Shown: positions 32,990 to 40,551 of the stretch, in pieces
How positions within the stretch are numbered: the first letter of the stretch is position 1
How the letters are laid out: each line of letters begins with the position of its first letter
IMG/VR virus record: IMGVR_UViG_3300007734_000719
Span: 1-51,064 of that record
Length of the DNA stretch: 51,064 nt
From: a virus
Reading direction: 5' to 3' (one strand)
Program-made: the position numbers and the translations under genes
Notes under the pieces: model-generated
What the model was told of the DNA's origin: nothing
Database searches by the model: none
Seen by the model: only the letters and a program-made list of their open reading frames with translations

Positions 32990-33036
32990 TCCTCAAATTC
33001 ATCTATTAGGCGTTGGGCGCGAAAGTCGATAGTCAT
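32953..33036 (-). pseudogene. Truncated RAQRLIDE module
   Basis: MTIDFRAQRLIDEFEE matches the start of the neighbouring gene MTSDSRAQRLVDEQDG (33033-33266). It then runs into the MAVQPN leader block. This is the breakpoint where the inverted cassette joins a broken module. Confidence 0.6.
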
Positions 33037-33266
33037 TGGCGGCTCCACTTGGTGAGTACGGCTCGGGCATGATTTACAACATGGCGGTTGAGAATAGTAA
33101 GAAACACGGAAGCGGCCTTGATGTAGTTGAGATCAAAACTCGACAACGCACGTGCTGCGGCAGCTAAATCATCGCGCATCTGCTGTGGCATGAGCTCCAT
33201 GATCTCTTCATCAGTTGGCCCATCCTGCTCGTCAACTAGGCGCTGGGCGCGGGAGTCACTGGTCAT
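33033..33266 (-). CDS. Cyanophage module protein (PTDEEIMELMPQQMRDDL)
   Basis: A 77-aa protein from ATG 33266, overlapping the upstream stop. RAQRLVDEQDG, PTDEEIMELMPQQMRDDLAA, then VNHARAVLTKW. A family common in Synechococcus phages; function unknown. Confidence 0.7.
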   Translation of the reverse strand: MTSDSRAQRLVDEQDGPTDEEIMELMPQQMRDDLAAAARALSSFDLNYIKAASVFLTILNRHVVNHARAVLTKWSRQ

Positions 33267-33522
33267 GGACGGTGGCCTCGGGAATTGGTTGATACTGCGG
33301 CAGCCATTGGCCCTGTTTGTCGGTGAAGCCCGCCTCATGCAAGAATTGCTTAGCGGCGGTGGTATCACCGGCTAAGGCGCGTTTCATCAGGGTGGGCTCC
33401 ACTGGCTGAGCAGCCAAGGCGGCGCGGGCGCGGACCAATACGTCAGGTTGTACGTAGTAGTGGCTGCTGGTGTGTTCAGCCCATTCCAATAGCTCGGTGC
33501 ATAGTTCACGGAAGTCGGTCAT
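33256..33522 (-). CDS. Module protein with GFTDKQGQWLPQYQPI tail
   Basis: An 88-aa protein: FRELCTELLEWAEHTSSHYY, VRARAALAAQP, then ALAGDTTAAKQFLHEAGFTD and KQGQWLPQYQPI. The last third is shared with 31687-32010. Overlaps the next start by 11 bp. Confidence 0.7.
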   Translation of the reverse strand: MTDFRELCTELLEWAEHTSSHYYVQPDVLVRARAALAAQPVEPTLMKRALAGDTTAAKQFLHEAGFTDKQGQWLPQYQPIPEATVHDQ

Positions 33523-33737
33523 AGTGTTAGTTGATCGGTATACTGCGAGGTTAAAGGATAGTTGAATAGTTTATCAATTCGCGCTACTTCGTTTTCATAA
33601 AACTCCATAGCTTCGAATGAATCCATGCCATGTGCGGAGGCAAGGACATGAAGCCTATTTCTCGTCCTTTCAGATTCGTATAGTTGGCGCAAAATAAACA
33701 ACCGAACTTTATTTTTGTGGGATTTTTGCAAAGCCAT
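33519..33737 (-). CDS. Small hypothetical protein
   Basis: A 72-aa basic-helical protein (KNKVRLFILRQLYESERTRN) with acidic second half (FEAMEFYENEVARIDKLF). Stop overlaps the next ATG (ATGA). Unknown family. Confidence 0.55.
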   Translation of the reverse strand: MALQKSHKNKVRLFILRQLYESERTRNRLHVLASAHGMDSFEAMEFYENEVARIDKLFNYPLTSQYTDQLTL

Positions 33738-33749
33738 TAGTGATGTTGA

Positions 33750-34088
33750 TTAAGAGGGCTGTGATTCTAGTGCCTTGCGGATGGTGTCGGTAATCTCTGG
33801 TAGATAGTGGGCATCACGTTCGATGGTGCCCAACATCTGGAGTGCTAACTCGTGCAAACTCGGCGGCTTGGGGCGGCGATGGTTAAATAATACCTGAACA
33901 TCTACGGAATCCCATGCGGCGCGAGATGTGAGGTATTCGCAGCACGCCTCCAGCTCCTGGTCGGCACCCCATTGGGCGGCTTTGGTGGCGATGTACCGCT
34001 CACCGTTACCAATAATTTCTCCAGGATTGCCCCAGTATTCAGTTGTCCATTGCTGCAACATTTCAGGCGGTGGTGGTTGGTTAGTCAT
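33750..34088 (-). CDS. Cyanophage protein (WGADQELEAC...RRPKPPSL)
   Basis: A 112-aa protein: PPPEMLQQWTTEYWGN, AAQWGADQELEACCEYL, HRRPKPPSLHELALQML, ITDTIRKALE. Paralogue of the next gene and of a large Synechococcus phage family of unknown function. Start overlaps the upstream stop by ATGACTAA. Confidence 0.8.
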   Translation of the reverse strand: MTNQPPPPEMLQQWTTEYWGNPGEIIGNGERYIATKAAQWGADQELEACCEYLTSRAAWDSVDVQVLFNHRRPKPPSLHELALQMLGTIERDAHYLPEITDTIRKALESQPS

Positions 34089-34431
34089 TGAGTGTCTCCA
34101 ATGCTTTGCGGATGGTGTTGTACGTGCGCTCCTTGTCCCGAGGATCAGGTTCGCCGTAGATGTAGGTGTCTAATGCGTCACAGGCCTGTTTCTTTAGGCT
34201 CGGCGGCTTGGGGCGGCGATGCTTGCGGAGATTATCAGCGCTCCATGGCGGCAAATCAGGGAGCCACGCGCAGCATTCATCTAGCTCCTGGTCAGCGCCC
34301 CAGCGGGCGGCTAGCTGCGTGATAAACAGCTCATACGCCCACGACGTATCTGAATGCAGCAGTGGGCTTGCACGAACCCACTGCTGCACCAGCTCCGGCG
34401 GTGGGGTGATCGGATGTTGCTGGTTAGTCAT
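34081..34431 (-). CDS. Cyanophage protein, paralogue of 33750 gene
   Basis: A 116-aa protein from ATG 34431 (a start at 34455 adds 8 residues). PPPELVQQWVRASP, AARWGADQELDECCAWL, HRRPKPPSLKKQACDAL, YNTIRKALETL. Same motif order as the neighbour, so a tandem duplication with divergence. Its start context, CACTAAATCACAAATGACTAAC, resembles that at 4722 (context written in part). Confidence 0.8.
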   Translation of the reverse strand: MTNQQHPITPPPELVQQWVRASPLLHSDTSWAYELFITQLAARWGADQELDECCAWLPDLPPWSADNLRKHRRPKPPSLKKQACDALDTYIYGEPDPRDKERTYNTIRKALETLND

Positions 34432-34451
34432 TTGTGATTTAGTGAATTTAG

Positions 34452-34670
34452 TCATTCAATCCTCCTGCTGCGATGCGGTGAACAAGTGCCGCAGCCCCGG
34501 CCCCAGCTGTCGCCGTAGCCGCCGTAGCCGTAGCCGTTGCCGTAGCCCCAGCCGTAGCCGCCGTAGCCATCGCCATCACCATCGCCGTAGCCATCGCCGT
34601 AGCCGTAGCCGATGCCGTAGCCGGTGCCATCGCCGTAGCCGTTGCCAACTGGTCTGAACAGTTTAGTCAT
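34452..34670 (-). CDS. Gly-Tyr-rich low-complexity protein 1
   Basis: A 72-aa protein: FRPVGNGYG, then about 45 residues of Gly-Tyr/Gly-Asp dipeptides, then WGRGCGTCSPHRSRRIE. The paralogue just upstream has the same ends with a shorter repeat. Gly/Tyr repeats suggest a sticky, unfolded protein. Two flanking Cys may crosslink. The other frames of this repeat give Ala-Thr runs and are not considered. Confidence 0.65.
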   Translation of the reverse strand: MTKLFRPVGNGYGDGTGYGIGYGYGDGYGDGDGDGYGGYGWGYGNGYGYGGYGDSWGRGCGTCSPHRSRRIE

Positions 34671-34792
34671 TCAACCCTCCTGTTGCGGTGAGGTGAACAA
34701 GTGCCCCAGCCATAGCCATAGCCGTAGCCGTTGCCGTAGCCGTAGCCGTAGCCAGAACCGTAGCCGTAGCCGTCGCCAACTGGTCTAAACAT
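34667..34792 (-). CDS. Gly-Tyr-rich low-complexity protein 2
   Basis: A 41-aa protein, overlapping the next gene by ATGA. FRPVGDGYGYGSGYGYGYG, then WGTCSPHRNRRVE. Shares ends with protein 1; only the number of Gly-Tyr units differs. The start overlaps the stop of the gene upstream. Confidence 0.65.
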   Translation of the reverse strand: MFRPVGDGYGYGSGYGYGYGNGYGYGYGWGTCSPHRNRRVE

Positions 34793-35106
34793 CACAAACC
34801 CCAGTTTTCGGAAACTGGTACACAGAAAATCTCTGCGCCAGCAGGAATGTCTACATCAGCAATAGGGCGCAGATCAGCATTTGCTGTTTCAACCATCTTG
34901 GCGAAACCAATACTTTCCCACTTGAATACATGCAATGCACGGCTCAGGCGGATGCGGCCATTCTCCCTGGTGACATCACCAGCAAAGATCCAGCCGCGAT
35001 CCACGACTATCACTGCGCGGGTGCCGTTGGGCTGGGTAGCAGGAACAGAATCAGCGCGAACATAGTCAACGCCGTTGATTTGAATGTTAGACACAGAAGT
35101 TTCCAT
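34792..35106 (-). CDS. Conserved phage protein (NGVDYVRADSV)
   Basis: A 104-aa protein: IQINGVDYVRADSVPA, VIVVDRGWIFAGDVTRENG, SRALHVFKWESIGFAKM, then DIPAGAEIFCVPV. A beta-rich family widespread in phages, of unknown role. Confidence 0.75.
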   Translation of the reverse strand: METSVSNIQINGVDYVRADSVPATQPNGTRAVIVVDRGWIFAGDVTRENGRIRLSRALHVFKWESIGFAKMVETANADLRPIADVDIPAGAEIFCVPVSENWGL

Positions 35107-35183
35107 TGTTGTAAAGAAAAAGGATAAAGAACAGGCAGGGTTAACGACTCAGCCTTATCGTCGTGGTTATATTCTTGTAATTT

Positions 35184-35384
35184 TTAAATATGATTATGTT
35201 CTTTCTTGGCTATCCAAGATTCTGCAAACAACTCCCAAAGCTTATCGTTTGCTTCTCTGGTTTCAAATGCGAATGGTCTCCCTTCGCGCTCTGCAAAAGC
35301 ATACTCGATCTCTTCTTGAATGAGAAGACGCATTTGCTTCAGCTGGGTCTTGATGCAGTTGTTTGAGCAGTTAGTCTCAGTCAT
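35184..35384 (-). CDS. Small hypothetical protein
   Basis: A 66-aa protein; helical (IKTQLKQMRLLIQEEIEYAF) and acidic-aromatic (DKLWELFAESWIAKKEH). No family recognised; consistent strand and spacing. Confidence 0.5.
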   Translation of the reverse strand: MTETNCSNNCIKTQLKQMRLLIQEEIEYAFAEREGRPFAFETREANDKLWELFAESWIAKKEHNHI

Positions 35385-35406
35385 TTAAATTTTCCGAATA
35401 AAAGTT

Positions 35407-35865
35407 TTACAGAATAAAGTCAGGAGCATTTTCGGCGACAAAGCAAGCACAGTTCTTACCGTCTAGCTCGTCTGTACTGAACCCCATTGTGCATGAACCG
35501 TCCCAGTGGACACAACCATCTCTGACACATAAAGGTACTTTGGATTTTATTGGTTTTTTAAGTTCTTTCGGTGCAGTAATAGGTTTTTCTTTATTTTTAA
35601 AATGTTTAGGAACATAGTTCAGAGCTTCGCCACCTTCACTAACTAGTATTTCATGCGTGGAGATGCGATGCCCGCACGATACGCACTGCTTACGTCGCTT
35701 AATAAAAGTGGCGTAAGGTAGTGATTCTAAAACTCTTAGCGTAGTGCAACCACATTCGGTACAAGTTTTTAACGGGGATTTATAACCTGCTTGAAAACGA
35801 ACTTTATGTCGTAAGGGGCGCAAGTTTTCGTTAGAGGATGAAGATGTGTCTAAAAGATTAGTCAT
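35407..35865 (-). CDS. NrdR-type zinc-ribbon protein with extra Cys cluster
   Basis: A 152-aa protein. Residues about 34-72 (TCTECGCTTLRVLES, then IKRRKQCVSCGHRISTHE) match the zinc ribbon of NrdR, the repressor of ribonucleotide reductase genes. The ATP-cone that should follow is missing. Instead the end has CVRDGCVHWDGSCTMG and NCACF. It is coupled to dCTP deaminase by ATGA, so a link with nucleotide metabolism or transcription is plausible. Confidence 0.6.
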   Translation of the reverse strand: MTNLLDTSSSSNENLRPLRHKVRFQAGYKSPLKTCTECGCTTLRVLESLPYATFIKRRKQCVSCGHRISTHEILVSEGGEALNYVPKHFKNKEKPITAPKELKKPIKSKVPLCVRDGCVHWDGSCTMGFSTDELDGKNCACFVAENAPDFIL

Positions 35866-36359
35866 CCTTTACTTCCCATTACTTTTAAGTCGTTATTGTA
35901 TCGACCTGTAACAGCGTAACTCTTTAAAGGCGGTTGAGTTAACTTATGGAATATTGCTTGACCAATTTTCATTCCAGGCCAAATAGATACTGAGTGTAAC
36001 TGTCGTATGTTATGTAGCTCCAGTGTAAGCCTGCTCCCGTGCCAGCCTGGGTCCGCAAATCCGGCCAAAGCGTGGCTTAGACCTTCTCTAGCTCGACTTG
36101 ATTTGAGTGCAAAATTTGCACAGATTGAATCAGGTAAGTTAAAGATCTCTAATGTTTCAGCTAAAACAAATTGACCTGGAACAAGTAAGTAAGGTTCTTC
36201 CATCGTGTAAGGCACAAGTTCGGGTGACTGTGCAGCTTCGATAAGCAATCTTGTACCCAACCTCACGTCTAAACTGGCTGGGTTTATTAGTTCTTCATCA
36301 AAAGGATCGACTAAACCTTGTAAACACAGTTCGCGTATGTTTTGATCAGAAAGAATCAT
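35862..36359 (-). CDS. dcd: dCTP deaminase
   Basis: A 165-aa enzyme converting dCTP to dUTP, the precursor of dTMP. Motifs: INPASLDVRLG near residues 25-35, VLAETLEIF, and the signature KSSRAREGLSHALAGFADPG (about 91-110), with the catalytic Glu in LTLELHN. Length agrees with phage Dcd. No thymidylate synthase lies in the window. Confidence 0.93.
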   Translation of the reverse strand: MILSDQNIRELCLQGLVDPFDEELINPASLDVRLGTRLLIEAAQSPELVPYTMEEPYLLVPGQFVLAETLEIFNLPDSICANFALKSSRAREGLSHALAGFADPGWHGSRLTLELHNIRQLHSVSIWPGMKIGQAIFHKLTQPPLKSYAVTGRYNNDLKVMGSKG

Positions 36360-36437
36360 TTACTTGTCCTAGTTGTGATTTTTTAAATTAGTGAAGGCTG
36401 AATTAATGTGTATGTTTATTTTTAACTAAACTTAACT

Positions 36438-36704
36438 TTAGGTGTAAAGAAGCTCGCCGTTGTCTGGCGGCATGCCTAGTCTACCATGAGTGACATTCTC
36501 CCAAGCTTTCCAGTCAAACTCTTCACTATCCCACTCTTCTTCGCATCCATCGTCTGCGTACTGCCACTTGTCCAGTAGGGCATCAGCAAACTGCCCTATC
36601 ATTTCATCCATGAGGGGATCAACGTGCTTAGGGCACGAGGGGTCTTGTAGCGAGTGCCACAGTTCCAATACTTGTTCCATCGAGGGGCGCGGCATGGTAG
36701 TCAC
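36438..36704 (-). CDS. Acidic hypothetical protein after VWA gene
   Basis: An 88-aa acidic protein: SMEQVLELWHSLQDPSCPKH, QFADALLDKWQYADDG, then CEEEWDSEEFDWKAWENV. Start overlaps the VWA stop. Could be a partner or substrate of the MoxR-VWA pair, by position only. Confidence 0.55.
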   Translation of the reverse strand: MTTMPRPSMEQVLELWHSLQDPSCPKHVDPLMDEMIGQFADALLDKWQYADDGCEEEWDSEEFDWKAWENVTHGRLGMPPDNGELLYT

Positions 36705-38251
36705 CTAATGCATTTTTGAATAATGTCTGTAGTGCCTTCTTCGTCATATAAGTTAACAGAGTAGGCATCGTCTGAGAATGAATGCACAATGTCGGGTACA
36801 TCAATCCCCAAACAAATAGTATTCCATTGAGTACCTGTTTGGGTTTTAAACCTGTTCAGGGTACAAATGAATGAATCACAGACAGAGGAATGCCCATCGG
36901 TGATCATTAGGATGTCAGCACGATCGCCAACATCTGTTGTGGATACAGCATGCTGTATAACTGAGTTGAAGCTAGTACCTCCGCCAAGGTGCCAAGTCCC
37001 TACAAAGTCAAGTAACTCCTTGTTGTTCTTTCTGCCGGAAGATAATGTTACGGAATCCAAAACCCTGGTGTCAAATAAATGTATCTGAACTTCTCTATTC
37101 TCTTTTAGAGCATCCTCTGCAATAACAAAGCTGATTGCTTTGCTCCAGATTTCGTACGCTCCGCTCATTGAACCGGATACATCAACGTACATAACAATGG
37201 GACCTTTGCCTAAGTTCTTTTGATGTGCTGTGTAATCTTTAGTCAAAAGAGTCTTTTGGGAATACTTAAGTGCAAATAAAGCACGTCCGTTAGGTGAGCT
37301 AGCTAGTGCCAACTCGACCGGATAAGCACGGGTTATATCATCAGAAAATACTGCACCGTTAATAGATTCGTAGCTTGCTTTTACTTTCTTTGCTCGCTTG
37401 CGTTCACGCCATACTCTCCTAAGTGCTCCTAGCTGTTTAGCTATAGCTTTTAATTTAGCGTTAGTTGCAAGCTTCTTGGCTAAATCTTTTTTTTCCTGCA
37501 AATCAATACCGTGGGATCCTTCGCCTGCAGATATGCCCCACAGGTCTGACAGAGCATTTTCGTTGCTGTCAGAATCTTTATTTGTTTTGTCTACGATATT
37601 GCTGGCTTGTGCTCCAATCTTATCCTTAACCTCAGCCACAGCATCTTCTATCGCTTGGCCTAGTTGCTTTCCCTTCGTACGAGCTTCCTCTGCCGCAGCT
37701 TTGTCACCTTTAGCGGTAGCTTCTTGATACTGTTTGCGAAACTCTTCTAGTTGTTCCCCTGCTTGTATAAGCAGTTCTACATCAAACTGTTGTTGTTCGA
37801 TAAGCTTCTCTATAACCTCAGACAGTTGATTGAGAATATTTACAGCATTGTTACCTGCGTTAAATTGATTACCTACACTCCTTCCCAGGAGCTGGGGCCA
37901 CGCTGCTGCCGCACTGAGGTCATTCATTATGGCCCACCACAACGCATGTTCTGGTTTATATCCGCGTGGAAAACTAACTTGTTCCCCGTTCTGTTTTGCC
38001 CGAAAGTAATCTTCGTAATCATCTGGAGATATCAACCATGTCACCATGTCGCCTTGGTAAAGACGCTCAAAAACTTCCTTGCCAAAGCGACTTAGCTGAA
38101 CCACGTTGTAATGATCCATCAAATACGTAACGCTAGGTCTTGCGTCTCTGATGAAATCTTCCCACAAGAAATCTGTTAAAGCAGAACAAGCAAGAGTTAG
38201 TGGTTCGTTCTTGGATAACCGAATGAATTCTGTGTGTTTGTTTAAGTTCAT
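36701..38251 (-). CDS. ViaA/CoxE-like VWA-domain protein
   Basis: A 516-aa protein. Residues 1-170 are helical. Residues about 165-330 are long charged helices. Residues about 340-500 form a von Willebrand A domain with a complete MIDAS: DVSGSMSG near 355, T in GGGTSF near 420, D in TDGHS near 446. ViaA-type proteins work with MoxR ATPases such as RavA, here encoded 180 bp upstream. The middle region AEVKDKIGAQASN...DLWGISAGEG may bind the ATPase. Start overlaps the stop of a 58-aa gene. Confidence 0.88.
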   Translation of the reverse strand: MNLNKHTEFIRLSKNEPLTLACSALTDFLWEDFIRDARPSVTYLMDHYNVVQLSRFGKEVFERLYQGDMVTWLISPDDYEDYFRAKQNGEQVSFPRGYKPEHALWWAIMNDLSAAAAWPQLLGRSVGNQFNAGNNAVNILNQLSEVIEKLIEQQQFDVELLIQAGEQLEEFRKQYQEATAKGDKAAAEEARTKGKQLGQAIEDAVAEVKDKIGAQASNIVDKTNKDSDSNENALSDLWGISAGEGSHGIDLQEKKDLAKKLATNAKLKAIAKQLGALRRVWRERKRAKKVKASYESINGAVFSDDITRAYPVELALASSPNGRALFALKYSQKTLLTKDYTAHQKNLGKGPIVMYVDVSGSMSGAYEIWSKAISFVIAEDALKENREVQIHLFDTRVLDSVTLSSGRKNNKELLDFVGTWHLGGGTSFNSVIQHAVSTTDVGDRADILMITDGHSSVCDSFICTLNRFKTQTGTQWNTICLGIDVPDIVHSFSDDAYSVNLYDEEGTTDIIQKCIR

Positions 38252-38424
38252 GTTTGTTTTTTAGAACGAGTGATTACTTTATCTAAGTCAATTAGCAAAT
38301 TAACCAGCTGGTCATAAGCACTTGGCGGTTGAATCTCCTCCGCAGCATCTATAAAGTCTGAGAGTCGCTTTCGGATTAAAGCGAGGTCTTCGGGTTTGAC
38401 TGACATGTGATCTTGAAGAGACAT
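38248..38424 (-). CDS. 58-aa linker gene between MoxR and VWA
   Basis: MSLQDHMSVKPEDLALIRKR, LSDFIDAAEEIQPPSAYDQL, VNLLIDLDKVITRSKKQT. Two predicted helices. Stop overlaps the VWA start (ATGA) and the start lies 6 bp after the MoxR stop. The conserved operon spacing argues for a real protein, possibly an adaptor of the complex. Confidence 0.65.
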   Translation of the reverse strand: MSLQDHMSVKPEDLALIRKRLSDFIDAAEEIQPPSAYDQLVNLLIDLDKVITRSKKQT

Positions 38425-38430
38425 CCCAGC

Positions 38431-39618
38431 TTACTTGGAGAAGTCGCTTATGGCGACTGCAAGTGTGTCCGTGTAACTCTGTAGCTGTTGGTGCAGCTTC
38501 ATGCCAACTTGGCGGACGGGTAGTGTCATACGGTAGTTACCACTGTCTAGCATCTCGCTGGTTTTGTCTCGCAGAACTTGAATATCCCTGTGGAATGCAC
38601 GATACTGAACAACCAGTTCATTCAGTTCGGAAAGGGCGCGTGACTGAGCTTTATGTGCGTACGCTTGATACTGAGTCATAACACCTGATGCAGCTCGTTT
38701 TACATCACTAAACATCTTTTCCGCCGTGGGCACAGCTTGCTCTAGGACTTCTTTAATCACATCTTGATCCTCTTGTGTTCTGTACACAATATGAATTAAA
38801 GAATCGTGCATGTGTTCGGGGTACAGCTCTTCGCTTCCTTGAACTAAAGCCCAAGCACGAAGAAACTTAAGTATCTGAACACGACGGCGATCACTGATTG
38901 TGATCCCTCGGGCAGCCAACAAATCCCACAGCTCACCGTATTTACCTAAGAACTCCTCAGACACAGGCAGTGTGGCTGCTTCCTGTTGTAGTTGTTCTAG
39001 TTGTTTAAGGGTTATGTGCTTACCTACTGTTGGTCGCTGTGTAATCCCAAGAGCCCACGAATCAAGGATCCGTTTCGATACTGGTTTTTTAAGAAACTCC
39101 ACCGTGGGTCTGAACAAAAATCGATCAGCGAATGCTTGTAAAGATTCTTCGTCAGGCCAGGAGTTTGTAGCAGCGACAATAGATTGAATCGGAGTGTTGA
39201 TGACCTCTTTGCCATTGTTAAATGTGCGTTCGTTTAACAGAGTAAGAAGCGAGTTGAGGATTGCAGAAGACCCACGGAACAACTCGTCTGTAAATGCAAT
39301 GTGTGCATTAGGAAGATACCCTACAACATCCCGTGTGTACTCATCGTTAAGCAGCTTAGATACAGCAACCGGACCGAAAATCTCGGAAGGATCTGTCGTA
39401 GGAGTTAAAAGGTAACCAAAGTAGTTAGCGTCGGAAATACCACTGCATATGTTGCGCACCAGGTCGGATTTACCTGTGCCTGGCTCTCCGAGGAGAAAAG
39501 CATTCTGTTTGCTGATCAGCGTAGCTAGCAGCCCATCGATAATAGATGTTCTTTCCAGCGTAGCTTCGTTAAGAGATGCTCGAAAAGATTGAAGTGCAGT
39601 AACAAGTTTGTTGTCCAT
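38431..39618 (-). CDS. MoxR/RavA-like AAA+ ATPase
   Basis: A 395-aa protein. Walker A GEPGTGKSD (residues 44-52); Walker B HIAFTDELFRGSSAILNSLL (106-125) followed by LLNERTF; sensor 1 IVAATNSWPD (147-156); arginine finger ADRFLFR (164-170). The rest is helical with a RavA-like lid and long C-terminal helices (residues 290-395). MoxR ATPases act as chaperones that insert metals or remodel targets with a VWA partner. Phage copies are reported, but function is open. Confidence 0.9.
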   Translation of the reverse strand: MDNKLVTALQSFRASLNEATLERTSIIDGLLATLISKQNAFLLGEPGTGKSDLVRNICSGISDANYFGYLLTPTTDPSEIFGPVAVSKLLNDEYTRDVVGYLPNAHIAFTDELFRGSSAILNSLLTLLNERTFNNGKEVINTPIQSIVAATNSWPDEESLQAFADRFLFRPTVEFLKKPVSKRILDSWALGITQRPTVGKHITLKQLEQLQQEAATLPVSEEFLGKYGELWDLLAARGITISDRRRVQILKFLRAWALVQGSEELYPEHMHDSLIHIVYRTQEDQDVIKEVLEQAVPTAEKMFSDVKRAASGVMTQYQAYAHKAQSRALSELNELVVQYRAFHRDIQVLRDKTSEMLDSGNYRMTLPVRQVGMKLHQQLQSYTDTLAVAISDFSK

Positions 39619-39680
39619 GATGTTGATGTAATTGTTTGAGTACTATAGTAAATGGTGCGGAGGTTCGCAGTCCGAAAAGC

Positions 39681-39705
39681 AAAGACTTACAAAATGTAAG
39701 TCTTT
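39681..39705 (-). terminator. Perfect 11-bp hairpin upstream of MoxR
   Basis: AAAGACTTACA pairs with TGTAAGTCTTT around AAA, overlapping the stop of the 218-aa gene. On the - strand it ends in CTTTGCTTTT, a weak U-tract. Could attenuate read-through into the MoxR gene. Confidence 0.6.
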
Positions 39706-40343
39706 AATACTTTGTCCAATGGGGTTAAATTAATTTGATTCTCAGGGATAGAATTGTTAAATATTTTATTATGTTCTTTGTCGTATAACTGTTTGTATTT
39801 ATTTGTCAGTTGTTCACGTTCTTCGCAATAGTTTTGTCTTATTTTTTCAATAGCAGACACATATTTATCATGAAGATCTTCATTGAACTTTTTAAAATTG
39901 TCAATGCAACCTTCACTTTTGGCTTTCCACTCTGTAGAACGGTTTATATGTTTTGAATACTGAATACCGTCCTCGTCGTGTCCTATATCTATTGTTAACT
40001 CTTCTAAACTTTGTGTCCAACAGTATGAATTAATTTTTGTTATGTTAAACTCCAAAGGAAATTTTTTATAATATGTAGTCCATATTATAGACTTATCCTT
40101 TGCTGGTTCTTCTAATTCTTTAATTATTTTGTTAACTACAACAGCTATATCTGAATCTTCCGTTCTAGATACTTCATGCACTATGTCACTCTTAAATTGA
40201 GCCAAAAAACTTTCCACACGAAATACCCCAACGCTACTATTAGAGCCACATAAATAACGTATTTCTATTGTTTTAGGTGTTACTAAATTTGGTATGTTAA
40301 GCGGAATTGTTTGAAAAATTCGATTGATTTTAGTGCGAGCCAT
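39687..40343 (-). CDS. Hypothetical 218-aa protein of the MoxR operon
   Basis: AT-rich gene. N-terminal part (IFQTIPLNIPNLVTPKTIEI, VGVFRVESFLAQF) is beta-like; the last 90 residues form a charged helix (NFKKFNEDLHDKYVSAIEKI, REQLTNKYKQLYDKEHNKIF). Overlaps the gene upstream by 14 bp. Family not recognised. Confidence 0.6.
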   Translation of the reverse strand: MARTKINRIFQTIPLNIPNLVTPKTIEIRYLCGSNSSVGVFRVESFLAQFKSDIVHEVSRTEDSDIAVVVNKIIKELEEPAKDKSIIWTTYYKKFPLEFNITKINSYCWTQSLEELTIDIGHDEDGIQYSKHINRSTEWKAKSEGCIDNFKKFNEDLHDKYVSAIEKIRQNYCEEREQLTNKYKQLYDKEHNKIFNNSIPENQINLTPLDKVLKTYIL

Positions 40344-40551
40344 AAAATTGTTTTGCAGTTTTGCGTGGGAATAAAGTTTTGACGGGAACTACTTTACATT
40401 CATGTGTTAATTGATTTAAACATAAAAATAACCGATGAATCGCAGTATCAAAACAAACAAAAGTTACTGCTTGTTCAATATCGGTTGTGTACTCCTCAAT
40501 GTCTTTAAGATAACCTGCATCAGACTGTATTGCATATAAAGTTATGGTCAT
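40330..40551 (-). CDS. Small hypothetical protein of the MoxR operon
   Basis: A 73-aa protein, MTITLYAIQSDAGYLKDIEE, TFVCFDTAIHRLFLCLNQL. Overlaps the 394-aa gene by one base and the 218-aa gene by 14. Function unknown. Confidence 0.55.
   Translation of the reverse strand: MTITLYAIQSDAGYLKDIEEYTTDIEQAVTFVCFDTAIHRLFLCLNQLTHECKVVPVKTLFPRKTAKQFYGSH

Noticed and set aside
34448-34648. Frame of Ala-Thr/Ala-Met repeats
   Set aside because: It is another frame of the Gly-Tyr repeat; the Gly-Tyr frame keeps conserved ends in two paralogues, this one does not.
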